Positions 23,701 through 35,700 of a stretch of DNA of 64,000 bases are shown in pieces. The notes beneath the pieces were generated by a model. It had not been told where the DNA came from. It made no database searches and was given only the letters and a program-made list of their open reading frames with translations. Position numbers and translations under genes: made by a program. The first letter of the stretch is position 1. Every line of letters begins with the position of its first letter. This stretch comes from Lutraria lutraria (taxonomy: Eukaryota > Mollusca > Bivalvia > Venerida > Mactridae), in the NCBI GenBank assembly GCA_964023205.1, contig OZ026839.1, positions 11,872,386 to 11,936,385 on the forward strand. The letters are read 5' to 3'.

Positions 23701-26700
23701 TGGGAGAATAAGTTGAACATTGCAAAAATTGTAGTTATACATTTTTCCCAATTTCGATTAAAACACCGCGAAAATTCCCAATCCCAAGGGTATGGGTCAT
23801 ATTCCCAAAATACCGAGAAAAAACCCTGTGGTAGCGGCAGGTCATGGTCATGAAAATTTCACACAAATATCGATTTTCCTCTACATGTGGAGAAGTTGCC
23901 GGTTCCTTTAACAATTTTAACTGTTTTAATTTTCTTTCCAGGAACAAAGAATTCGACCAATGGGAGATGACTTGTTGTCAGACCTTCGATTCAGCAGATA
24001 TGCTGTAAGTTTTGTACTTAACTTCAGTTTATAACTTACAAGAACAAGAAAACAAATTCTAACTTAAGTTATTTGTCTGACTTACTAAGAAAAAAGAAGA
24101 CCAGTCTCCCTCTTTGAAACTTAAGTTGAAATCAACATATTGCAGTATATTGCACATCTCTACAAGGGAATACACAGTAGACCATGAAAGTGAATAAATT
24201 TTTAGCAAAAATTGTCAAAAAAAAAAAATATTTTGTATGCCTCCAACATCAACTGATGCATAGGCACATAGTGATATAGTGATTGCCTTTTCTGTCCGCC
24301 CATCCATTGGTAAATGGTTAAGTCTAGCTGCCATTTGGGTCTTATGCGTTTATTGTTCACAGCTTCTTTGAATGGAACAAGAATATATTCTTCTAGTCAC
24401 TGACAAATTTCTTTTTTTTAAATTTTCCTTCTTGAGGTTTTTGAATTGGATTTAAGTCCAAAAATGATTATTTATGTTTAAACTTTGTTGTTTTAGTCTG
24501 CGAGCACTGGACAGACAGATGATTTGCAGCTGAGTTCTAGGTACTTCACACCAGGGAGTGCTATGGATGACTCAGTACAGCCTAGTTTTAATGTTGATGA
24601 ATTTCTAGCTAGCAGGAACAGCCCTCTGGAGCAGGATTTTGATCCTGGCAGCAGACTCGAAGCTTCAGGTTTCAATGCAGACGATGCTTCTACAGTTAAT
24701 GTGAGTTCTTAATAAGCTAGATCTTTTAAAAATAATAAAGTGCTTTTTGTGTCAGATTGTTAGTTAGTTCACTCTCTGTTAGGCAGACTTTGCTTTATAA
24801 TGGTGGAATGATACACATGTTCAGTTCAACTGTTTTCTTATGCCCTGTGCCATCAAATAATGAGGGGGCATGTGATTGTCTTGTCCAACCGTGTATGAGG
24901 TTAAGGCGAGCTGCCACAGCCTGACCGAGGGCATATGCCTTTATTGAATGTAGATTCTTTTTTACCATGTGTTTATTAATGCTTTTTAGGACAAGGCCTC
25001 AAATCCATTTGATGTTAAATCTTCGTCGTTTGGATCCTTCGGTGCTGTTGGGTCAGACGAACAAGGAATTCTGGGTAATGATTCTATGTTTTCTGTAGAA
25101 GTTTACGAGACTGGTACAACAGATGATCTAGGTGCAGATAATGGTGAGTTGAACATTCGTACTTCTCTCTGAAAAATCGTATGAGTGTTTTGACGCCCTC
25201 ATATAGAAGGTTTTTAAGCATACAATTAACCCTGATTAATCTGAATATGAACAAAAAGTGCATATTATTATTCCATAACTGCATGCATACAAATTTTATA
25301 ACCCTCTGATATCATTTGGTCAAAGATATGAAACTTCTATGAACAAGATGTGGATATTTTTCAGTCAAATGAGTACTGACATTGTAGAAGCTATCTCTTT
25401 AGAACTTCTTGCTTTACTGTATGGTTATGCTAATAAAATGACTAACATAGAGGAGAGAAGCTGGTGTTTGTCGTATGTCTTTCTGTTGGGTTTAAGTTTT
25501 CTTCTCTGTTATTGAAGTGTTATGGGCTGAACTGGAGGGAAGTATTGGTACCAGTCAGGGCAGTAGAACGAGTAGTCTGGATCAACAAACCAGTCTAGGA
25601 CGGAGAAGTGCAGCCTCAGGATCTCCAAGGTGAATTTATTTCTTCATTTTTGAGCTGACTTTTCCAGCCACTGCTAGCTGTTTAAAAGAAGCTTCACTGT
25701 TAGACTATGGGTACAAATATTAAGTAAAACTAAATAAATATTCCTTGTTTCTGACTGTTGGTGAAATCACCTGACTGAAACATATGTATTTTAAGTTTAC
25801 ATTATTATCTTAGCTCAGTTATGTTTGTGAAACAGCACTAAATAAATGATATTGAGGTTACATTATCTGCCAACCATTTTTGACTGAAGTACTGTAGATA
25901 TTCTGAGTTGAACCTAAATGAAACAAATGTTCTTTTACTTACATTGTCAGTGTGGATTCAAGGATGCAGATAGCAGGTGCTCAGAATGGACCAGATAGAC
26001 AGAGCAGCGGTACACAGGGGTCTGGCTTGTCATCTCCACGATGCAGTACACAGCCAGATAGTGGGGGTCAGCCCCTTTCAGATAATGATTTGTTTAGGAA
26101 GCCCAGCATGCCAGCGCCTAAAGTGGCCAAGTTTTCTAAATCACAGGGTATGTATGTACATATGGCTAGGTTTGGTGGAAAACGCTTTTGATCATGTTTT
26201 TTTATTTTCATGGCAACCAGGAAATGCTGTCTTATAGGGTGTCATTCTTCTGTTTATACACCTAGGGCTTGAATGTAGTTAATTTTAAATCACAAATCTT
26301 TGTTGAAGTGATGTATTCTCTCTTTAAAAAATATTTATTTCAACGACTACAATCAGGAAAGCAAATAAGTTTGTTTATAAATAATATTTGTGTGTCGTCT
26401 TTAGTAAGAGGTTTACAATTTTGTCTTAGTAAGAGGTTTAGATTTTTGTCCTGCTGTCTAGTAGGCATAAATTATATTTTTTTATGATTCATGTACAGTG
26501 CAACCTCTCCAAAGCAACACCCTTTGGGCATAGCCAAATTATGTTGTTGATGAGAGGTTGTTCCTCTAGAGAGGTTAAATTAGAAGTTATATCATGCAGT
26601 TTGAAAAAAATAGGGCTGTTGTTGAAGGGAGGTTGTTGCTCATCCGAGGGCCACATTGGAGAGGTTGTGCTGTTTACTGTATTTTCATTTATTTTCGTTG

Positions 26701-29700
26701 GGCTCAATTTTCGTGGTTTTTACTAAAATGTCTATTTCGTGGGGACATGAATTCGTGGATTTTTATTTTTGAAACAAAATGCCTTATCTCTGCATTTAAA
26801 TTCATGGGGATTTGATTTCGTGGATGAGCCGACCCACGAAATCCACAAAATTAAATCCCCAACGAAAATTAATGATTCCATAGTATATAATTCATTATAT
26901 TCATTATTTGTGTATATTTTATTTATGATTCATAATATTTCAGCCAAGTCCAAACTGTCGTTGTCTCAGAGCAGTGCATCAAACAGTGTGAAGTCCAGCA
27001 ATGGAAGCTCAAATAAATCTTATTCTTCGGAAGGAGTTGACCTTGAACTTCGTACTTCTCTCTCTGGCAAGGTCAAAGAACAGCAAGAAGGGTTAAGACG
27101 GGTACCAAGCTGTGGGGGCACGAGTGCTATGGATCTGACTGTGAATGATGAAGATTTCTTCGGGTTTGGTATGTGTTACTTATCTCTTCAGTTCATTGTT
27201 GTCTTGTTGGTTTAAGACCCGCCTCCGTGGTCAAGTGGTTAAGGTCGATGACTTCAAATCACTGTAACCTCTCACTGATAGAGGGTCACGGGTTCGAACC
27301 CCGCTACCGTTCATGTCTCTTTATGTGAGAAAGTAGGCAGTTGCTTACGGAGGATGGGAGTCTAGTAATGGTTCTTCCCAGGAACGATGACTAGGTGAAC
27401 TGTCCGCCTCATATGACTGACTGTTGAAAAGGGGCTTAAAACTCGATATATACATAAACAAACTTGTTGGTTTAATAGGGTTTCTTTTTTGTCAGGCTTT
27501 ATTTAGAATTTATGAAATTCAGTCGGACAAAGTTGAAAATTCATTTTAAAAATATCAGAAAACTATAAACAGAAAATATTTTTATGCTGATGTAATAATT
27601 AGAAAAATGTTCTGCATCATTAAGATTCATGTTAAGTTACTCTGTATTTTTATCTCAGCTGATGCTAAGGCAATGATGGATGCAGATGAAGTCGAGTTTG
27701 AAGAGGAACATGTTTTTAGACAGGTAAATGTATTTCCCATTTATCTGATCAGTCATTTATGAGGTTGGCCATCACATTTAGATAACCCTATTGATTTTGA
27801 ATATCTCTATATCTGGGCCCACTTGCATTGTTCAATATTAGTTTCTACACATCAGACAAGTGGTTAACTTGCCTGCAGTGTGCAAGTGATTAACTTGCCT
27901 GCAGTGTGCAACATTAACTTTTTGAACATACAGCCAACAGGGCTATGATCTCCCAACTTTGATAATCTGTGCTATTTGTAATAGCCCGAAGGTCAATTTA
28001 TCCATCCAGGAAAAATGTAAACAGATTCAGATTCAAGCTTATACTTACAAAATATCAAAGAAGGTTAGTGAAAAGCAATGTAAACAGACATATGCATTGC
28101 ATCTTTGACAATCATAAGCATTGAACAGAATAACATTATGATATTGAATTTCTCTGATAATAACATTGTTTAACTCAGTATATCCAGTGCTAGATATGCT
28201 GATACAGTGTTACAGATTTTCCGTGACAAATTGGACCGGTGATATAGTAAATTTCTCAACTGCCTTGCTTTGGATTTTTTAAAAGTCATTGACTATCTGG
28301 CTGTCATTAATGTCGCATGCTATTATCTGTCTTAGTTCATGGAATTCCTGCTTTGAGAGCAAATTTCACATTTAAATGGGAACATTTTTTATCCGTCCTA
28401 AAAATGTTATTCTGAAACTTGTAGATTAATTAATGTATGAATACTTAAAACTCGAAATCGTATCTTTTCTTGAAATATAGTCAGCTGAACCATAAATCAT
28501 AACTTAAAATCCTTTTGTTATTTTAGAGGACCTTGGGACAGGTTATAGAGGGTTTAATGTTGAGAATTAGTCCCCGCCATTATATTCTTGAACTATTGTG
28601 AAGTAACTTGAGATATTTTATGACTAGGCACAATTTTTTGTTCATTAAGACATATATATAATAGTAATGAAAAATAATTAGCATTCCATAGGTATTATAT
28701 ATTATTAATTTGCTTGACTCGGATATTTTTTAACATTTTATATATATAATAGTATATATATTTTATAGGATGACGCAATGGCTGATCAAGGAACTCAAAA
28801 TGACTCGTGGGCTTATCGGAGCATAATGACTGTCGCCAGACCCTCTTGGCTCGTAGACACTAGTCAGGAGGAAGAAGTTTGTGTTAGAATCTCCGTTGGT
28901 ACATTCATGAGGGGCCGTACTGAAGCATTAGGGTCCTTGTCTGGTGACGGTAATGAACCAAGGGTAAGGGAATTGATTGTAATTAAAAATAGGGATCTTA
29001 TGTAGAATTCAAGTCCAAAATGAAAAAATCATTTAAAAGCAATTCTGATTAAAGATAAAAGAAAAATTTATTTAACAACAATTTTACAAATTTTTACTTG
29101 AAATATTAATTTTTGTGTTGTTTTAATCTAATTCTTAACAGAAACTCTTGCATATCCTTTTGTTTTAGCCTGATTTTGGTATGAGAGTAGACAGTCCTCC
29201 TAAAGCCATAGTCCGTCCTTCACGTCTGGTTGAAGAACAGGATGACACTGACAGTGCATTTGAATCCACAAGGACTTGTGGTGTAGGCGAGTATGGTTAT
29301 GGTAAGTCATCGGCTTTTTGTGGAGGAAGTCTTATTCTTATACAATATCATGCTCATTTATAATTACGATCAGTCAGAGAATGGGAAATAAATCTTGAAA
29401 TTGACTCTATTCAAATGGTTTAGTATGATATTCATAGATGATAAAATGTTATTATAACTTTGACTTTAAACTGAAGGTCCTGTCTAGTGGTGTTGTTCCA
29501 ATTGTCTCTAAAAATTGATAAATAATCGGACCACCCCACAATTGGCAACAATAATTTTGTTCAACATTTCAACAATCAATAGTTGAAGTGTTCTGACACC
29601 ACTGGATCCTGGGGTTGCAAACTATGTTCAGGAAAAAAAACTAGCAAATGTCAACACATTTGTATTTATTATCAAGTGTTTAAATTTTGTCATAAACTTG

Positions 29701-32700
29701 TATTTAGTGGTTCCCATGTTTATTAGGAATTTAAAAGGCTAATCTTAATTCAAATTTGGAGAAAGAGGCTTATCCATGCTTAATATCTGGTCATTATTGT
29801 ATGGAAGGGTTGGAGCCTTAAACAAAAGAATGGTCATAGGAGAAACTGCGAAAACCGATTGTACTATCGATAGACATTCGATTGTGGTGGTCCAATTATC
29901 GATTGTGATTTTGGAGTCTGATACCCAACAAGTGAAAGTGCTTAATACTTCAGGTGTTTTGCTGCCATTGATTTTGAAACTATATATTTCCAGGTACACC
30001 TGTTCGCTCTAAAAGTGACAAGGAAGATGACCGCACACTTACGATGGATTCCCTTATGAAAACCCCTAAACCTGAACACACATTTTCTGTCAGCGCCCTA
30101 AATTTAGATGATTTAGGCATCAAAACCCCTGTCGGGAAGTCTCAAGTCAATGAATCTCGTAAGTCTTTGATATTTGAATATCAGAATTAATAGAAAAGAT
30201 CATTCTCAAACTGCAGTAGACTTCATTGGTCAGTATTTATTTATATGTACTCTGGGTAAAGCCTATCACGACTCAACCAAACCAATGATTTATGAAACCC
30301 CAACTATTGAGTGCCTCGGTTGTGATTGGTTTACTTTTAATACCTTGAATGCTTGTTGCAATCTTAGTTTAGGGATCAGTCATAGAACGTTGCCTTGCCA
30401 TTGGTTGATTCCATGACATCACTTAAAAATGTTTATATGAATGTTACTCCTTGTACTCGTCAAACTTCCAGTGTCATGAAATTAATCAGAAATTGTGTTT
30501 GTGAAATATTTTTATGCCCCCGTATCGATAGATCATGGGCATATTGTTTTTGGTCTCTCTGTTTGTCTATTTGTCTGTTTGTACCAAACTTTAACCTTGC
30601 CTATAAAATCAAAATGCACATACATTCATCAGACTTCATATGTAGGCTCCTCATGACAACCTCTACAGGACCTGGGCATTTTTCAGGTCAGTAGGTTTAA
30701 GGTCAAGGTCACCCAGAGGGGGCTTTGGGTTTCAAAATCACATCTTGTTTAAGTTTGAGTTGCATATAACCTGCCAGGTTAGCTAAGTGATTAAAGAGTT
30801 AGCCTACTGATCAAGGGGTTGTGAGTATGAACCCAGATGAGGCTCACACTGTCTGTGACAAATTTGACTGAAGATATTACATCCTATGTTAAATTGCCCT
30901 CCACCTCTGAATTATGTGGGGTAGCTTGGTAGTAGCTTGCAGATTGAATGTGGTACGTTAGTACTGGTTAAGGCCTAAACGAAATCCAGGGAAGCTGGTA
31001 TGGATAACTGCCTGCCGTGATACAATTGAAATAATGTTGAAAATGGTGTTAAATCCGATGAAATGAATAAATAAATGAGTTAATATAGTAAGTCAAATGT
31101 GTCAGTTATGGATGAAACTTTATGTCCGTACTGTTAAAAAAGTAATTTCATGATAATTTTTATTGTATTTTTTTCTCAAATGTAAATCTCATGATCAGAC
31201 TTATTTAACAATTGAGATCTACATCTAAGTTGAAGGCAAAGTAAGTGGAATAGGGTCCTTATCCTAAGGTTATAAAACTTTCTATCAGTCTCAGAGCTCA
31301 AATCTCAGATCTTGTCTTTTATTATGTCTTGGGTTAATTATGACCAGACAAATGTTGATATAACTGATCAGGAGATCTTAATTGATAAGTACTGTGGAAT
31401 CATTAATTTTTGTTGGGGATTTAATTTCGTGGATTTCTTGGGTCGGCTCATCCACGAAATCAAATCCCCATGAATTTAAATGCAGAGATTAGGCATTTCT
31501 TTTAAAAATCAAAATCCACAAATTTATGTCCCCACAAAAAAGTCATTTTAGTAAAAGCCACGAAAATTGAGCCCAACGAAAATAAATGAAAGTACAGTAT
31601 TTAAATGAAAGTACAGTATTTAAGCATTAATCCGCTCTATCTTTTCAACCTGGTGTAGAAACTCAATTCTCAGGTTACTGAATGTATTTATATATTTTTC
31701 AGCCATGTTAAAAATGGATGAGATCAGTATGATTGTGAATGAAGCAGACTGTAGTGTGAACTCCCAGTCTAAAAGACTACAGAATTTGCTAGCCTCAAAG
31801 TGCTTATCTAAACCAGGCTTGGTTCAGAATTCTTCCAGCGGTTCAACTTCATCTAGTGTTTATACATTGAGTGGAACTCAGAATAAAAGTGTTTTTCAAA
31901 AATCATCACAGCTCCCTTTGTATAAGGGCTCCAATGTAAGCAGAAGTTTTCCTAAGGTAGCGGATTCCGATAAATCTTTGCTAAAGCACGAGTCAAAATC
32001 CAAAGACTCGATCGTCGATATGGAAACTCGGAGAGGTTCTTTTGATGAAGTTGAGCCTGATGCTAAATTGGTTGAAGAAGCACTTGTTGATGATCATGCT
32101 CATGATGGTAATAGTAGGAAATCAGATCAGAGTGAAATGTCTGATGACGTCTGGTCATCACCAAACACATCCAACTGTTTACCTGCAAAGTTGGATAACT
32201 TCAAATTTTCTGCTAACGATAATCTTGCTGAAGAATTTCGTAAGAAATTCAAAATTCTTTCCAATGCATCTGCTGCTGAACAAGGGGATAGTTTAGTTTA
32301 CGATGACTTCGGGAAAAAGGATCGAGAAAGAACTCCACCTCCAGATGGGCAGAGCGGAAAGGAAAAAACTACATTGGTTACAGATAAGGGTTATACCCCT
32401 CAGCTTAGTCGTAGATTTAGTGAAAATAGCCCAAATGTTGACCCGAGCATACATAATTTGAAATCTGCACATACCATTAGTAACCAACCAGATATTATTC
32501 CAGGGCAAGGCTCGTTAAGAAATTCTCCTGTGCATGATAAGAAATTACTGGAAAATGACAGTGAAAGGTCGAGATTAGACACTAGCGCTGTTGACCATGG
32601 CTATATGCTTGGACATCATATCCCAGATGGAACTGAATACAGTCAAAGATCTGATTATGCTCACATAAACCATAAAGGTGAACTAAGAGAAGATGTAGCA

Positions 32701-35700
32701 GGCATGGATGATGTGGGACTGGTTGAATCGCGTGGATTCGATATTTTAAAACATCGAAAATCTAGCATGAGGAACAATGATGATAATTTGCTGGAAAATC
32801 GCGAAACCCCAATAAATATAACCTCTGATAAGAACCGAAATAAACTTGATGTTAATTTACAGCCAACCCAAAGTAAAAGTCCAATGATTAAGCCGCCAGC
32901 AAGAGTGCATGATTCTGTACAACAAGTTGTCCATGACAAGACTGAGGATTACCAGCAAAAATTCACTGAGGAATTACATAATGTTGATACCCAGACTGAT
33001 AAAAACACTAGAAAGTTAGAAAGCTGGACTCAGACTTCCTTTGTTCTGAATCAAAATGAAGAAAATCAAACGGATGATATTCTTACAAAAGCACCGAATC
33101 TCACACTGGGTAACGATAATAATTCTCATATTGATGATGATCATGTGACTTCTGGTTTATCGGGAATTCCTCCGAAAGTTCCTGTCTCAAGCTTTAAGCA
33201 TAATCTTTTACCTAACAGTCAATCAGCTGTGTCTGAAAAACCTCATTTATTGACTAAACAGTCCTTAATGCAGACAGGGTTTGCGCAAGACAATCTTAAG
33301 AGAGACTACAGTGCTGAAGTGATGGATAGAATCTATTCAAGGAACTCTGTTAGTAGCCATGGTAATTTTCACACCATGAATGCTACAAGTGATGAAATGA
33401 ACTTCATTCCTCAGAATCGGGAATCTTTAGAATCTCATCGAGAATGGCAAGTTATGCATGGACGTGAAACTCTAGATACAATAGGTAAGAATTTGTTTAA
33501 TTAAATTGATGGAATATTAATGATATTTGTAAGGTCACATTTAATTGAATTATGTTTACTGTATTCATATTGATACTCAAAAGTATTGCAGTTGTAATGT
33601 TGTTCGACTATGATTAGAGTAAAACAGAAATTTTGTCTGTGTGTAATTATTGTATTGTTGTTTTTACGCAGCCAAGTCTACTACAATACTCCAAGTACAT
33701 CTGAAATAAGTTTAAGCAGACTTTTTAGATTATATTAACTAAATTCTTTTTTGTTTACAGTGTAAGTAATCAATTCTATAACCTATGTTTAAATTTCTGA
33801 CTGGTTTATTTTTCTGTGTTGGTAAAATGCTTAAGTGTGAGTTTGGTCAGTTTTCATAGACTGGGTTCTCCACGCAAGTCGATCTGACTAAATAATGATC
33901 CCTTTCTGTGTATTCAAATATGTTTTAAAAAAATGGTTATAAAATTAATCGTTTTCATTTTATTTGTTTCCTGGTTGGTGATGGTATAAATCATTTAGAC
34001 CGTATTCTGGTTATGTATGACAATTAACCATTCTACTTGTTGACCAACCCATACAAATCTACTTCTCTGATAGCGTTTGACAATTTATGGATGGAATAAT
34101 ACCCATCTCATTAGGTTCTTCTTTGAAGAATAAATTATAATTGGATCATGTGCCTCACATGGTCCTCAAACTTTGTACTGTTCAGTCAGCAGTCCACAGC
34201 TTTACTGATTAAGATGATAGTGACCGTTATACCGTATAATTTTTCTTCTGGTTTAAAAGTGTACAATTTTGACCTAAAACATCAATTAGCAATTTCGGTA
34301 TCTGTGCTTAAATTTCTTATTTACTTCTTGTTAATTTCTTAATAATTTCTTAATCTAAAGCAATCTTTTATCAACGATTTTGAATTACTCTCTTAGTAAC
34401 AAAAATAGTCCCATAACCAGGAAATATAAATACTCAGTATTAGAATGTAATTGAATTTCAGGTGGTGATTTACCGCGATTAAGTGACGTGTACGGAGATG
34501 GTACATCATTTATGCGTCTGGCGTCTGCTCAGTCCACACCGCATCCCTTGGCAGGATCAGCTTTTAGTCATTTTTCAGACCAGCACACCAGCAGAGGGTC
34601 GATGTTTTCACAGACTAGTGTTAATCCTATGTCTAGTCACAAATATTCAGGTTACACAGCTGATTCTCTTACTAAGACTGATGTCAACTTTGCAAGATGT
34701 CAGCCTGATAAAAACTCAGGTAAAATGTTACAACAGCGTAATTAAATTTTTATACCCCCTTTCAAAGAAATGGGGGTATATTGCTTTGTACCCTAACCCT
34801 AGGAGTCACTTAAAAAATGTCAAAAAGTGGGTGTATGTGGCTGAAATCGGGATTATGTGGCTAAATTTTAACATGGGAAAACCACTTAAGTATCCCTATC
34901 ATTAGTTTGTCAGTCTGTCCATCTGTAACCAAACCTCGTTCACCATCTAACTGGAGAACGATCTGGCCTTTGGTCCTCAGATTTGGTTGGGAGGTTGGTC
35001 ATTGCATATAGATGACCCCTATTGAATTTGAGGTCAGTAGGTCAAGGTCTTACTATTTAGTTGGCCTTTAGGGGGCATCCATGTTTCACATATACTTCTT
35101 GTTTACTGACTACCTTTCTATGATTACTGTTAATCTGATTTTGGCAAGAAGAATCTCTGGGTGAACTTGACCAAATAGTGAAATGTTTGATGCAATGATA
35201 TCAATCAATAGACCTAGTTTTGGTACTAAAACATGTGAGAAAAACCTGTAAGACACTATAAATTCTCAAAATACACATTTCTGCTTGAACAATTCCTAGA
35301 TTTGCACTTAAAAAACAAATATAAGATCATTTCTATATTATTGTACTGAAGCATCATTTTCTAAGTCTGTTAGTTATGCATGGATCAGTGTTGGTTTGAT
35401 ATAACATTAATAAAACAATTATATGGGACAGTTTCACTTTAATAATTAAGATCTCACAGATTTCAAATGTTTACCGTAATCTTGTTGTATTTCAGTATGC
35501 TCAACTTTGTGCCCTGTAGAAGCTCCCGGTGTGCTCAAGTTTAAGGAAGTTTGTTGTGTTGGTATATCTAGGAAGGAAGTTCTACCATTACATAACCCGA
35601 CAGATAGATGGATGGAGTGTGTCATTCAGGTACCTTACTTTGTTGACATATGTAGTACATTTTAGCATACTCACTTTCTGAATGCAGTCTTTGAATTTTG

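Noticed and set aside
26269..26815. Several overlapping frames of 70-90 residues in CEP192 intron 15
   Set aside because: They run through the two MITEs at 26494-26885 and are in different frames from the flanking exons.
27221..27310. Possible tRNA gene with long variable arm
   Set aside because: Anticodon stem is imperfect and the head recurs on the minus strand near 9700 with an unrelated tail; tRNA-derived SINE is the simpler reading.
34483..34905. 140-residue frame overlapping CEP192 exon 22
   Set aside because: Different frame from the conserved exon 22 product and extends into the dispersed repeat at 34747.
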